A DNA stretch of 64,000 nucleotides from Dactylis glomerata (GCA_007115705.1 QXEO01001821.1:620001-684000), one strand, 5' to 3'. Shown: positions 46,454 through 60,170, counted from the first letter of the stretch. Notes: generated by a model not told the origin, from the sequence alone. Numbers and translations: made by a program.

Positions 46454-48049
46454 TGATACGTCTCAAACGTATCTATAATTTTTGATGCTCCATGCTTGTT
46501 TTTACACCATTTGTATATTGTTTCGTTACACTTAGTGGTACTTTTATACATTTTCCGGAACTAACCTATTAACGAAGTGCCACAGTGCCAGTTTCCTGTT
46601 TTCTGCTGTTTTTGTGTTTCAGAAGTGATACACAGGAAATATTCTCGGAATTGGACGAAACAAGTTCCTGAAGTCATATTTCACGGGGAAGCTCCCAAAC
46701 ATCCGAAGACCTGACGGAGGGGGGCCACGTGGCCCCCACACACAGGGGCGGCGCGGCCACCCCCTGGCCGCGCTGGGCCCGCGTGAGGGGCCGTGGTCCC
46801 TCCTCTGACATCGTACTTTCGCCTATATATACCCCCTGACGATAAAAACCTAAGGGCCCGATCAGTTTTCCAGAATACATCGCGATCCGCCGCCGCCGTC
46901 GACCCGAAGATCGGGAGGGTCCAGAAGCTCTTCCCGGCACCCTGCCGGAGAGGGGAATCACCACCGGAGGTCTTCTTCATCGCCATGCTTGCCTCCGGAG
47001 CGATGAGTGAGTAGTCTACCTTGGACTATGGGTCCATAGCAGTAGCTAGATGGTTGTCTTCTCCACCATGTGCTTCATGTTTAGATCTCATGAGCTGCCC
47101 TACATGATTGAGATCACCGTTATGTAATTCTATGATGTTGGTTTGTTGGGATCCGATGAATATTGGTGTTTATGATTAAGTTGCTGTACTGAATTATATC
47201 TTTTGTTATCTCTATGTTGTTTATGATCTTGCATGCTCTCCGTTGTTAGTAGCTATCTTGGCCGAGTAGTTGCTAGTGACTCCAAGAGGGGGTATTTATG
47301 CTCGATAGTGGGTTCATGCCTCTATTTTACCTGGGGGAGTGACAGAAACCTCTAAGGTGGTAGATGTGATGTTGCTACTAGGGAGAAAACAACATTCATA
47401 TGCTCAAGGGCATATGCTTTGTTTACATTACACACTTTGCTTAATGCAATTATCTGTTGTTCGCAACTTAATACTTTTGGGGTGTTCGGATGATATCCCC
47501 GAGGGTGGATTATTAGTCATAGATGCAGTTGGATGGCGGTCTATGTATTTTGTTGTAATGCCCAGAGTAAATCTCATAGTGATCTTCTTGACATATCACG
47601 TTATCTTTATTCTATCAATTGCCCAACTGTAATTTGTTTACCCAGCATGTTATTTATCTATGGAGAGACACCACTAGTGAACTATGGACCCCGGTCCTAT
47701 TTTAATCATATTGCAATCACCTGTTTACTTTTCCCGCACTGTTTACTTTACTTGCATATTACTACTGTTTTCCACTCGATACACTTATAACCTTTGTTTC
47801 AAGCAAACCGGTGAGATTGACAACCTCATCGCAAGTTGGGGACAAAGTATTTGTTTGTGTGTGTGCAGGTTCCACAAACACCTTCAGTCATCACCGTCTC
47901 TCTTCTTCAAGAACGATATTAAACCTTGGTTTCTTAACTGAGGGAAAACTAGCCGCTGCACTCATCATACCTTCCTCTTGGGGTTCCCAACGGGCTGGTC
48001 ATTCACCACGCACAAGGACTGTCTGTTGCCACATTCACCTGAAGCATCA
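46454..48049 (+). repeat. 3' LTR of Gypsy-2
   Basis: It is 1596 bp like the 5' copy. The differences seen by eye are near 46774, 46960, 47369, 47693 and 47889. ACTGT follows. Confidence 0.93.
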
Positions 48050-48054
48050 ACTGT

Positions 48055-50600
48055 CATGGCCAGATGCCAGTAACCGTAGTCGTGGAAGAGAGATGAGGGG
48101 AAGAGAAGGATAGCAGCAAGCTCACCAGACGCCCAGGCGCATGCCTGGATGGCTTGGCGGGGCAGTGCCCACGCGGCCGGCCAGGGGCTACCTGGGGAGG
48201 TCTTCACCGCAGCACCACCGGGAGCACCGCACTCGGTGCTTCCACCGGCGATGCACAACACACCTGGACCACCGCAAGCGTGCACAGCAAGCCCAGTGAG
48301 GAGATCCGACGGGGTGTGAGCTCGGAGGCGACAGGAGCCGGCGAGATCTCGGGCGGAGATCGAACCCCGATCTCATCAGAGAGGCGAGGAGTTCCAAATC
48401 CACTCGATGGAGGAGGAAGAGGGCGGAGGGGCGCATCATATGCTCAAGTGTCGGCGGCAGAAGTCACCGGAGTTGGCCGGGATCTGCAGGCAACGGCGGC
48501 GGCGACATCGATCGCAGGAGGGGCTCGGGAGAAGAAGAGATGGGAGTGAGCGAGGAGAGAGTGGGCTGGGTCGGTTTGACCGACCCAGACCCGAGTCACT
48601 CGGGTTAGATTAGGTGGTGGGCTGGGCCTGGCTAATGGGCCAAGGCCAAAAACCTTAAAACCAAATGATTTGCCAATTTTGTTTTATTTATAAATAATTC
48701 AAATTCAAATCAAATTCATATTTGATTGGTTTAAACTTCAAGAAATAATCCCTTATCTAAAATGAATTGTTTATTTAACTAAAAATATATTTCTTATTAA
48801 AATTAAAAATCAATTCAATATGTGATCTTATTTAATTCCCAAAATTCCAAAAACACTTAATTTTTAATTAAACAAAATAAAAAATTAAGTCTTTTCTTTA
48901 TTAAATCAATTCTTTTCTTTTCAAATAACTTCAATCATGGTTTCATAATTTCAAATTGCTTTCAAACTTTAAGTAAGTGTTGAATTACTATGACTAGGGT
49001 AAAACACACCAATATTACCAAAGGTTGTGATAAAACACTTTAACAATATTAAGTCTTGGGTAAAACACACAAATAAGGACACAAAGTTAATGAATCGTCA
49101 TGCATTGCATATCATTGCACATAGCATACATTTGCTTCTTTAAACATTGTCCTTACCGGACAATGATTGGATTTTTGTATAACAAGGAGATTAGGAGCAT
49201 CACCAAGTATCCGACTCCACTACCTTTCAGTCACAAGGCAAGTTTATCTTGCTCATATCTCTTGGTTGCACTGGTTTTGAAACTATTTGCAAAGTGTTGA
49301 CTTTTAAACTCTAACATTTCAAAAGGGATGGAAAATCTATTTTCATAAGTAATATGACTAGTGGTTATCGACCAGTGGTGATAACCTAGGAAGGCTGGCA
49401 GGTGGAACCACGGTAAGATTGTTGTGGTGGAGGTTCCACTTGCACGGGAAAGTAAACCTAGGATTAACTACCAATGCCACAGTTATTCTTGTGCCGTAAA
49501 AACCGTGTCGTCCAAGAGGCTTGGAATGGGACGGGAAAGTCATCTGTATCTTCTCTCGTTCGCATGTCAACGGACACTCAGCTACCGTTCGCCGTATGTC
49601 TTCCGGGAATACATGCACATGGGTGCCACTGGTGTCTATGATGGTCCGCAAGGGGCGCCTAGGTACTTCATCATTAGGGGTGAATATCAGGGGCATAACC
49701 TCCTTGCGTGAATTGTGTGGGCATGCGTTGTGCGGAGAAGGCAGTGAATGGCTTGGATCAATGACTGGGCCCCACACCATGGAAGTGTGGATGGGAATGT
49801 ACGCCCGATTGTGCAGCAAAGCTTTGATCTCTTTTGGAAGGACACACCTCTGCAGAGTGTAAAAAGATGTGACATGTTACCCCTTGTTCCGGGAAGGAGC
49901 TGCGAACGCGGCAGGAAATGTGCTCTCAAGGCACTAATACCCTGTGTTGGCTGTTGGGCATAGTTTGCATAAGTAAAAGCAATCTTTCAAGAAACTTTGA
50001 TAAAACATTGCATTGGCCTACGACTCTTTTGGGTCCATGGCTGTAGATAGTGCATATCACACAACTTCTCACTAAAGAAACTTGTTGGGTAACGCTCGTT
50101 ACTCACCCCAATCTCTTAAACCCTTGCTAGACTTTGAAGAATTAGACGAGGCAACTCTGAATGCCATCGGTGGACAAGAAGACATCTTCTACGAGGAGCT
50201 AGATCTCTCACATGGAATTGAAGGGGTGGACTACTTCATACGATATGGAGTCGCTTCTGACGACGAGTCCGAGCGAAGAATAGTCTAACTAGTAGTTCAG
50301 TAGGGAATCGAGGAACCGAGCAGTTGTAGCATAGAAATAATATGTTAAGTTCTTCGAGTGTTTATTTGCATCTTTCCCTTTTGTTGTATAATCACTAAGC
50401 ACTTGAGATGCTCTCTTGTGGAGCATTTTGTTCTCAGCACTCTTTGGTTTGTAATATTAATAATATCAGTTTGTATTTGGACCCGCAATGTTTCTGCTGT
50501 ACCATTCTGAGGGATGTAATTCTTGTGGAGGGTTGTTCCGCAAGTGTTATGTCAACGACTTGCATACTACAACATGCAGTGGTATGTTGGGTCACCGCAA
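48055..50600. other. Repetitive DNA right of Gypsy-2, no intact gene
   Basis: The first 600 bp are GC-rich and end near a GACCGACCCAGACCCGAGTC palindromic stretch (48577-48600). After an AT-rich gap (48660-48980) comes a block that looks like a familiar wheat-tribe repeat. Within it, 50082-50288 is open for 68 codons and encodes an acidic peptide (DFEELDEATLNAIGG). That could be a coding relic of a retrotransposon. I cannot name the family. Confidence 0.4.
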
Positions 50601-53600
50601 GTTCAGTACTGAAATCATGTCACTCGGGCCCTAGTAACAAGCATTAAATATAGCAATAGTGCATAAACACTCATACGGGAACTTCTACAAGATAAAACCC
50701 TCAAATATTGACTTATATGAACTATTCCATGATCAATCTCATCCAATCCCCATGGACCTCACATGCCTACAGAGTATTACTCACACATGGTTATGGAGAA
50801 CAAGCACATGGTTGATAGAGACGGTGTTGGTGATGATGATGGTGAAGAAGCCCTCAAAACCCCCCTCTCCGGAGTGGAGAGCAGGATCCTGCAGCCCCCG
50901 AAAACCAAGATCATGATGGTTGCGGCGCTCTGGTTTTTGGAAAATTCCGTCCTCTTGGGAAATTAGTTTTTTGGGGTATATAAAGGCATGCGTCGAAGGA
51001 GAGGCAGAGGCGGCCACCGAGGCCCAAACGGACCTAGGTGGCGTAGTTTACTTCCTGGACGGCGCCACCTGGTCTTGTTTGCATCAGGTGGTCCTCTGGT
51101 GGCCCACTTTAGCTCATTTTGTTCGTCTCAAATTTTCCAAGATGTGCTCCCCGACCTTGCCCTTTTTTGAGTCACGTAGCTCCTAGAAAGTCAAAAACGC
51201 TAAAAAAAATGTTTTCTGCCAAAGAGAGTTAAATCCAAAAAATAGGGGATTATTTGGAAAATTCCAAAATTCAATACAAAACATGATTATTACATCTCAT
51301 AACATCTAAATATGTTCGAATATGCATCAATAAAATACAAAGTTCCTGCATAAATTTTGCATGCATTAGATGGCGGCACCAATAGTACTGAGAGGAGAGA
51401 GAAACCCAAACTCGGTTTCGTGTATTTTTTGTATTGGTCTATATGTCATTTATATATGAGAAGAATCGAAGTCTCGTGTAGTGATCACAATCTCAACCAA
51501 TTAGGTTTTCAACTATTAAATAAATGCCTATAAATATGCATTCAAAATTGAAAGGAGGTCCCGCCCTGTAAGATATTTTCAAAGTCAAACCATGGATGTA
51601 AACTTTGACCTAGTTCAACATCTAGAGTAACAAACCATATCATTGTATTCATCATGAAGTATATTTTGATATGGTATACATCTGGTATTGTAGATATCGG
51701 TATTTTTTTAATAAAATGCTCAAAGTTAATGAAGTTTGGTTTCTGTGAAAACCAATGGGCACTATATTATGGTAAAGAGGGAGTATATAACAGTGTTTCA
51801 ACTGAGACGTTAAGTTACAATTTCACTTATAGCTTTAAGCTACCTACATCCATACTTGAAGAATGGACTACATGGTGAACTGCAAATTTTGCATGAATAA
51901 TTTCACTCAAAGTCATAACCAGTATTTGGCTCTAGTCGCCTATCCTACCGGTGAAGCATATATGTCGTACTCCCTAATCTGTTCATAATCTTACTAGAGA
52001 CTACCAAAGAGTCATATACTGCAACGTTTAGCATTCGGGCTCATATAGGTGTTTTCTTTCAAAAATATTATGCATGACATCATATTTGCTAATTATAGCC
52101 AATAGGAACATATTAAGGCATGTTACTAACCTTCTTTACAAATTTTGGGAGTTCTATATCTTCACTTTGAGAGGGTTTAATAATTTTAATTTTCTTTGCT
52201 TGTGTAGCTTTTTCATTATGTTTTCTTCAGCAGTTTCAAGAGTGTATAGGTAAAGTATTCTTATATGGAAGATTTTAAATGAGCCCACAATTCTAAAAGT
52301 ATCACATATAGTTTAGCCTTTTTGAACATCAGACAAATGCTTATCACTAATCTTTAATTCATTACCAAATTTTCAAAATTTGGCATGAGGGATAAAATAT
52401 CATTTTCCATTTTAACAAGCTTTCCATTAATTAGAAAATAACTCAAGATAATCAAGGTTCCTTTTATCAGGTAGTTTCTTTATAGCTATCAGTTTTACCT
52501 TTGGATGCTTTAATTAATATATTCAGATCTTTAGGTCCCTCCTCCTTTTTCATGCTAGCACCAAAAATATTATAAATGACTAAAGATGCATCATCGAGGG
52601 ATGATAACATGAAACTACCCATGTTTTCAAGAGCATTTGTGCTCCAAGATTGCAACATGGAAATAATACATGCTTAGCTAGTCTAATTTTAATACATGGA
52701 TTAGGATCTCTAGCATGCATTTCATGAAGCATATACCAAGAATATTTAAAGGACTCTCCACACTTTTGCCTGAATGTAGATGTATCACTTTTAGTGGGGT
52801 AACAATTTTAGGTTTGACAGAAAGATAAACAAAGTTCCCTTTCTTTTTACCATATTTTGTAAGTAAAATAAAGTCTGCACTGATTTTTATGGATTTTGGT
52901 ATATGATGAATGCAAAACTTAAAGTAAACTATGAAGACAAAGAAATAAAAATAAGTAAGAAAATAAGGCAAACTAAAAATGCTTTGCAAAATGTGAAGAA
53001 AAGGGAGAGCTCATAACCGGGCCAGGATAGAGTAGTAGACGTCTCCAAGTTAGATGATTACAAGGTTTGCAGCACCTCCAGAAAAGTATCTTTGCCCATG
53101 GGTTACACCATCTCCTTAAGGTTGTGAAAGCACTAGACTTTCCCGAGCAACGATGTTTAAAATGTGTCTTGATAAAAACAAGATATGTGTACACCTGCTC
53201 GCTAGGAATCAAAGTGCAGAGTGTTGTAGCAAATGGGACTTTCTACCATGGTGGTGACTCAGGATTATTATCAAACTCTTTGGGAAAATGCGAGTTGTAT
53301 CTCAATCCTGTTCTAGCAACCTACAAAATGAAGATGATTTCCTTGTGTCTCCAATTCACCGTGGTGCCTATGAAGCAACATGGCGTTATGTGAGATAAAT
53401 TAAAATAATACAAATAAACATAATAAATAAAACAATCAATGCAAATGTATCTGTCCAAAAAAAATGTTGTTGTGGGACTTAATATGCAAAGTATGAATGC
53501 AAGCAAATTAAAAGAGATAATTTTCTATCTTTGGACTATATAAATGCATAAAATGTAAAAGCAAGTAAGTTAAAGTGAAAGATTTTTCTTAATAAAAAGT

Positions 53601-54814
53601 GGATTGGAGTTCCATGGGTTCACTTGACTACTCTATCATGAAGATGGTGGCATGAATATAACTTTCCTAGAAAAGATAATATCGGTGGATTTTCTCTGTG
53701 GTATTTGATTCACATTCATATGGACATCACTTCCTAACCTAAAGATGATGTAACACATCTCTCTAATACTCTTCTAGTACGAGAAAGTCCAAAATTTAGA
53801 AATTAAGTGGTTGCACTCTCGTGGTGGCACATAATAATTCAATTTGGGGGGTACTTTGACGTGATATTTGATCTGTTGCGCACTACCTCGAACTAATGAG
53901 ATCATCTTTGTTGTCACTAATGAACAAAGAACAATGTATCTCATTCTCTCTAATGAGGTAAACAATGGAGTGGTAATAACCATAGTAGTACCCAAAATTC
54001 CTATCACTATCTAGTTGCTACTATCAACCAACATATAAAAAGGATCATTAATTTTTTTCATGACAATCACAAGCATGCGTTCCTTTTTTAGATAGTTGCT
54101 AGCACTATTTTGAACCTTGATGTCATTGTTGCAATAAGATTTTTGAACTCAAGGTACATGCAAACCACATATATAGTTCCTAGCAAATGCATATTTCCTC
54201 AATGGTAAAGCTAGGAGAATTCAATAATAATGTATAACTCTCATAAATGAGAGTATCATCATGACCAACAACTATATCATTCTTATTTTCATCTTCGCGT
54301 GAATTAGTAGTACTTGTTCTACATGAAGGATCATCAAGAAAATAGGATGATCATCTAGAGCATCACATTGCATATCTAAATTACTCTCCCCATTATCATT
54401 GCTAATTTTACTAGTATCAGTATCACTAGTAGACATAGGTTAAGGAGCATTATAAATTCATCACTATAGCATGTATTCTCAGGTAGAGGGAGCATATGCA
54501 CCTGGAATACAAATTGAATTTTCGGTATTCTCATATATAGCAACAAAGTTTTGAGTTGGAGAATTACTATCATCTCAAGATGGTGAAGGTGGAGGTTCCC
54601 CGGTCTTCCTTTTATTTCTCCATTTGTTCTTCCATCTCCTACTCACTCATTTTCATATATTTTTTCTCCTGCAGAATATTAGTACTCTCCATGGCAACAA
54701 GGTTTCTCTCATTAATCAATAATAGAAGCATCATTATTGAAGTTTCCTATGCAAAAATTATAGAAGGGGGACTTATTAAATTAAGCTCATGATTTGTAGC
54801 ACAAGTTTCAACCT
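50601..54814. other. AT-rich, decayed DNA, no gene seen
   Basis: About 50880-51190 has the look of a decayed LTR: a GTATATAAAGGC box at about 50976, followed by GC-rich leader-like sequence. The rest is AT-rich with short ORFs on both strands and no domain. A degraded retrotransposon is likely but cannot be delimited. Confidence 0.4.
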
Positions 54815-55333
54815 TGTCATCCGTTACGAAGGGGGACACTAGAGACGACAATATCACAAATGCGACAAAGCTCTTTCAACATGGAGGAAAAAGTGGTCCT
54901 CGGTGTCGACTCATTGCGCGACACTTCAATTATGTGGTCAGGTGGGAGCGCTAATTGGCGCGCAGGGAGAGTGACAAGGGTATAGCTACTAAGGCCCATT
55001 ATCTTAGTATCTCTAGGGCCCGTTCGGGTAATTGTATAATAAGAGTTAGGCCCAAATGTAGACATAGTCGAAATATGAGTTGATATCGTATACAGACATT
55101 GTAATTTCTATTGAACCCGATCGGATCCTCGAGACCTGGCCACCTATATATAGGGGCCAGGAGGGGCCAGCCAGGGACATATTGAGATTGAGCTAATTGA
55201 TTACTAGCTTATTCTCGACATGCATGAAGTTTCACCTTGTTTGTCTGAACCTTTACCTTTGAGTTCATCCGACGCCCTCTTCCCCCGATCCTAAGTCCTT
55301 CATCTAGGACATTTGCCAAGTTAACCCTTGTCA
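54815..55333 (+). repeat. Probable Gypsy LTR (Tat/RIRE2-like)
   Basis: The stretch can be read from TGTCATCC to CCTTGTCA, with a CTATATATAGG box at about 55144-55153 and a primer-like site three bases after its end. The downstream GGGCTACTCCCATCGGGAGC text is typical of RIRE2-like elements in wheat. The left boundary is a guess and no partner LTR is present, so the element is truncated. Confidence 0.45.
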
Positions 55334-55335
55334 AT

Positions 55336-55361
55336 TGGCGTCGACCGTGGGAATCGAACCC
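55336..55361 (+). other. tRNA-complementary primer-binding site
   Basis: From TGGCGTCGACCGTGGG through AATCGAACCC the text complements a tRNA 3' end including the T-arm motif GGTTCGATTCCC, an unusually long match. The tRNA isotype was not assigned. This could also be mistaken for the 3' part of a tRNA gene on the minus strand. Confidence 0.5.
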
Positions 55362-55504
55362 ATGACCACGTGGTCAAATCATCATAGTGAGGGGTCATGT
55401 CAATGACGTCATATTTTGAGATACATTGGTTCATACATACAAGCCAAATTGAAGAGATACAAGTCGAAGAATTTTTGAGTCTATGATCGTCTCCAAGGAC
55501 CCGA

Positions 55505-55860
55505 CCATAGCCTCGGGGGCTACTCCCATCGGGAGCGCTGGTCGCGCACCCGATGAAATAAAAAGAGAAAGAAGAAAAAAAGATGTTAAATTGTTTGTGC
55601 AGGTCACGATGAAGGAAGATAGGAAAAGAAGATAATACTTCTGAGCCTATACTCAAAAAAATTCAACTATAGCCTCGGGAGCTACTCCCATCGGGAGCGC
55701 TGGTCGCGCACCCGATGAAGATGGAAATTATCGACTTTGTGTTGAAGATGGAAACTATCGATTACATATTGGAGCAAATTATCGACTTCATTGTCAAAAT
55801 GATAAACACCAGACATTAAAATTCGCTAATTTACTCCCATCGGGAGAGATTTGCGACTAG
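55505..55860 (+). repeat. Direct repeats in the leader of the truncated Gypsy element
   Basis: A block of about 45 bp containing GCTACTCCCATCGGGAGC and GGTCGCGCACCCGATGAA occurs at about 55510 and 55675, with a third partial copy at 55826. Each includes the hairpin CTCCCATCGGGAG. Confidence 0.65.
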
Positions 55861-58083
55861 TTGAAGAAAGCAACCTAAAGATTTTTGGTATTGAAACAGC
55901 CAAACAAGGCTCACAACAAAAATTTGATTCTCAAGCCGCGTCGTCGCGATAAAAGCTTGAATGTCGTGGTCACAAAGATCATGTACGTAAAACCTCAGGA
56001 TCCATCCTGCATGGCCTAGTATACGCACATGAATGCGCTCTGCTAGTAATTTTCCGTATCCATGATGCAAAGAAAAATCTCGGTGGAAGCACTGGGTACC
56101 CTAAGAAATACTGGAATCCGTGTCTTAGTAAGTCCTAAATGCGGCAAAAGATTGGGTTACGCCAGGTACCGAATTCGAGTCCGGAGACTTGAGTTTGAAG
56201 TAGGTGGCAAGTTTTTGCTCAGGCAATTAGCTGGTTTCCTGATCCGTCAGAAGCACCGCGTGTTACTTGAGCCCTCCCGTGGAAGACGAGGACGCCACAG
56301 GATGAGGTGGGGATTTTTTTCAAGAATTGACCATAGCTCTGTGTGAAAGGAGAAACAGATAGGTTTTTTTTTTTGCAAAGTGCAACGTCTGACATGTGGG
56401 TCAATGTGGTGTCATATCAGCAAATACGGAGCTATACATGTTTTGGTGATGGGTGATGACACAACAACGTGTATTCGATGACCCTAAATTACGTATTATG
56501 GTGTACAGTGACCATAGCGAGTAATGGACTTAAATTCCATGACCTCCCATGTATTTTACTCTTACAAAAAACGAACTTGGGGGATTTTTGTTGTAAAAGA
56601 AAACTTCACCGCATTGGAGTCCACAGGAAACCTCAAATCCGATGCTGTACCGGGACGAGTGGCAGTTGATGGGCCTATAAACCATATTTTAGCACCTTAA
56701 ATAGCGTATTCTTAAGTAAGGTCACCATGATGAGCAAGGCCAATTGGTTCGATGATTACTGATGAAGTTTACTCATAGAATACAACTAGGAAGTTTGGCG
56801 CGGCGGCACACCGTGCCCTTGGCTTTTAGATTGTTTGGCGCAAAAAGTTGAAGAAAGAAGGTAGTAGGAACAAAAATCGCGACGCGATGGGAAAAACGAG
56901 AGGGTAGTATGGCAGTAGCACTGTGCAGTGCCCGCAGTGAGAAAAGTGTGCGCCGGCTTAAGAGGTGACATTTGGTGGAGGTTAAGCATGTTTTCTCCAT
57001 AGTCACATAAAGGGTAGTAGTATTTGCTTGGCTAAAATAGACGGCGGACGTTGATTTTTTTTGTTTCTGAGTTGCTATAGAAGAAGGCAATAATATTTTC
57101 CTAGCTGAAAGAGACTGCGAATAATAATAAAGTAAGTATATTTTTCATCATTTCTATAGAAAAAAGTAGTAATATTTTCCCAATTAAAGAGGTAGTGGAC
57201 GGGGGAGAAAGTATATATTCAACGTAAAAGAGGTGACGAATGTTAGGGTATTTTTTTCTGGAGTCACGATAGAAGATGATAGTGGTATGTTAACCGAATA
57301 AAAGGGACGATAAAAAAGTGGATAATTTTTTTAGTATTATTTTCCAAATAAAATAGATGACAAACTATACAAATATTTGCTTTAAAGTAGATAGTAATAT
57401 TTTTATGGGTAAAAGAGGCGGCAGACAATGAAGTCAATATATTTTTCTGAAGGTTCCTCAATGAAGGCATTCAGCTGGTGGAGTAATTATATTTTTCTGA
57501 AGGTATCATAGGAAAATATATTAGTATTTTTACTTAGAAAAAGGTCCATGAATAGTGCAGTATGTGCATGGGAAAATGGTGAACTATTGTCTAGAAATAG
57601 CTGTTGATAAATTAACATAAAAAATTCATTGCCAGAAAATTATTGGAGGTCGATCAGTGGAAGAAGATGGTGGTATTTTGTCGAATCAAATAGCCAATGG
57701 ACAATAGAGTATTTTATTTCTCAATGTTACAGTAGGAGAACCTCGAAGATAGTGTAGAAGAAGGTAGTTTCCAAGGGAAGAATTACTGATGATGGAGATT
57801 ACTATCCGTGCACCATTGAAGGAATACCGCTAGAAAATCATCATCGACAAATTACGTGTCAAAAAATTACGGTTGGATAATTGTTGACCATGAATTACTG
57901 ATGGCGTTCAAGGTTTGTGTTGAAGAATTACTATCGGAAAATTACTCGTTTTGTACTGTCGAAAAAATATTGCTGCGAAATCACGTCGTAGAATTGCGTA
58001 GCATTAAAGATTTACAGTTGATCAATTATTGTCCAAAAATTACTGCTTGAGCCAAAGATCTCTATTGAAAATAAAATATTGTA
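55861..58083. other. AT-rich DNA with recurring AAAATTACTG-like motifs, no gene
   Basis: Between about 57590 and 58080 the short motif (A)AAATTAC(T/C)G recurs many times at irregular spacing. No ORF is supported. Confidence 0.45.
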
Positions 58084-58186
58084 CTCCCTCCGACCCATAA
58101 TACTCTTCGCTAATGTGGATATATCTAGACACATTTTAGTGGTAGATACATTCGTATTAGCGAAGAGTAATATGGGTCGGAGGGAG
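58084..58186. mobile_element. Stowaway MITE
   Basis: CTCCCTCCGACCCATAATAC at the left pairs with its near-complement at the right, ending CGGAGGGAG. TA flanks both sides (58082-58083 and 58187-58188). It is 103 bp and folds along its whole length. Confidence 0.93.
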
Positions 58187-58188
58187 TA

Positions 58189-59990
58189 GCACATATTGTC
58201 CATGATGTACTAGCAAAATACCAAGAAATTAGTGTTCGTCTTGTACCCAGAAACTACTTTAAAAATTTAGGCAAATATTTTGAAGAAATAGTGTAGCAAA
58301 TGTTCTTTAGAGAGTTTTGCATGAGTGAATAAACATTATCGAGTAATTACTCAGAGAATCACTACGTAAGTTGAAGATTATACCGTAAAATTACCGGTAT
58401 AAATCACTGGTAAAAATATTATAGCACACATTTGTCATGCTGCATTGAGAAAGTACTGTAAAAAACCGTAAAAATTACTGCAATGCGCAATATATATAGT
58501 GTGTAGTGGACTGTTCGTCAATATCTATACATATATTAAAGCTAAGAGATTTGAGGCCTATGCGATTAACTATCATTCTGTCCGCACAATCATATGTAAA
58601 AAAAATCCATATGTTAACAAGCTTGCAGCATCCTACACATTTTCAGAGGATATATCAAATTTAGAGTGTGTTTGGGACAAGTCCACTCCACCAATCGACA
58701 GCCAGAACCGGTGAAGCTGTCCCAAACATACAAACTCAACCGTCCAAGTGGAGCGGAGCGCCCCAAACACATCGACTCAACCGTCCAAGTGGAGCAGAGC
58801 GTTGAGCCCCGCTAGTTCATTTTACCGAAGCGACCGGTATAGTGTCACCACGAGTTCACCACTAAAAACAGATCCTCCTGAATACTTGTGAATAATGAAC
58901 CAAACTTTTCCATCTGCCGCATACATGAAATTATAGTTGGATAAAATGCTTTATAAAAATACGACATATCCTGAATCAATTCACATCCATGCAGCCCCGC
59001 GTGCATTTGATTGCATTCGATCAAAATCATGTACTTGGCTTGCATCGGTGTTCATTTTACAAAAACGCGCCCGTCTGCAGACTAAGTGAGTCGAGAAATT
59101 TTACACTAAAATCGACATTGGACCTCACGGTCGTCACCATGCCGACGACCACCATATTCAGGCATCCTAAGATGTGTAAGATGTGTACCACTAGCAGGCA
59201 GCCACTACATCCCTCTCGCAGCAGTGTGTGATCGGGAGGCGAGGCTATATATGATGGATATCCATCCATAGGCGGCCACGACACCCTGACGTGACTGACA
59301 TGATTTGGTGAATACAAAATTCAGAAACAGGTGAATGACAAATTGTTGGTGAATATAAATTTCTGAAATGAAAACATTAGTTTTACTTGCGCTTTGGTCA
59401 ATGCGTTGCTGAAGCTATTGTTGTGCTGTAATCGGAGGTGTTCTGTGCGTGATTGTACTGCAGTTTGGGTTACACTTCTAATATACTACTGGTAATTTTC
59501 ACACATGATACATGCTACTACTGCTACAAAGAAGCTAACGACACAAGGAAGTGATAAATCTGATAGCTGACTGCTTATGCAACTGAATAAATGGATGAGC
59601 TCACAGGTCGACAGAGTTGCATTCTCCTATGTGTTAGCTGCTGCTATTTAGAATGCTTCAGGTAAGGAGCATCGGTGCCGATTACAATTATTCCTAAGCC
59701 GCATCTAGGTTTAGAGGCTGAATACATGCCCCAGCAATAGCTATATGCGTCAGGTCCTCTAGACAAATTGATTCACATAAGACATCATACACGGTTCTCA
59801 TTCACCATATCACCAGAACCGCTCTTAGAAGAATTAGGAGAAAAGCTGCCTCTGCTAGCTACACTCTAATCAAACACTCATCAAATCAGAGAAAGTAGGA
59901 GGAATTTAGTTTGACAGAACACAAATACAATGTTATCTCCTTTTTGACACCGCTCTTGTAAGGTATCTACATCCAGTCATAAAAGAAAAC
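58189..59990. other. Intergenic, no gene seen
   Basis: Only short ORFs are present. The block ACTCAACCGTCCAAGTGGAG is repeated at about 58735 and 58773, a small tandem duplication. Confidence 0.45.
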
Positions 59991-60002
59991 AAGCAGTTCA
60001 GC

Positions 60003-60170
60003 TTTGCTCATGGATCCCTGCAATTTCAAGCAATAATTAATCGACCAAAAAATTATTTAAAGCAATCAGAACCAATCAGTACAGTAGGGATGCTATTAAT
60101 TAGACAGAGTACCTGAGAAATTATGAAATCCCCACCCGTAAGCTTGACAACCTCGCCAGAATGCGGCAGC
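60003..60170 (-). pseudogene. Possible two-exon gene fragment
   Basis: On the minus strand, an exon-like block ending TCTCAG/GTACTC (60113) and a second starting TTGCAG/GGATCC (60017) join in one frame. It reads ...VRLPHSGEVVKLTGG... and ends ...AELLVFFYDWM before a stop. Canonical splice borders and an unbroken frame suggest the 3' end of a real or captured gene. The upstream exon runs into a stop, so it is at best a fragment. I do not recognise the parent. Confidence 0.3.

Larger units (their letters stand above)
41720..48049 (+). mobile_element. Young non-autonomous Gypsy element (Gypsy-2) with a replacement ORF
   Basis: Two 1596-bp LTRs (41720-43315 and 46454-48049) flank the interior. 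The perfect target duplication ACTGT lies at 41715-41719 and 48050-48054. About five differences between the LTRs (0.3%) give an age near 0.1 million years. LTR U3/R and the 3' internal half are close to Gypsy-1, but U5 differs, and the gag-protease ORF is replaced by a 197-codon ORF of unknown function. A 581-bp block present in Gypsy-1 (about 4430-5010) is missing; the junction has a 4-bp TGCA microhomology. Neither gag nor pol is present, so movement depends entirely on other elements. Confidence 0.93.

Noticed and set aside
49358..50290. Host gene across 49358-50290
   Set aside because: Only short ORFs are present and the block looks like a common wheat-tribe repeat. No splice-consistent model or domain was found.
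55336..55361. Partial tRNA gene on the minus strand
   Set aside because: Only the T-arm and acceptor end would be present, with no D-arm or anticodon arm upstream. Its position right after an LTR end fits a primer-binding site.
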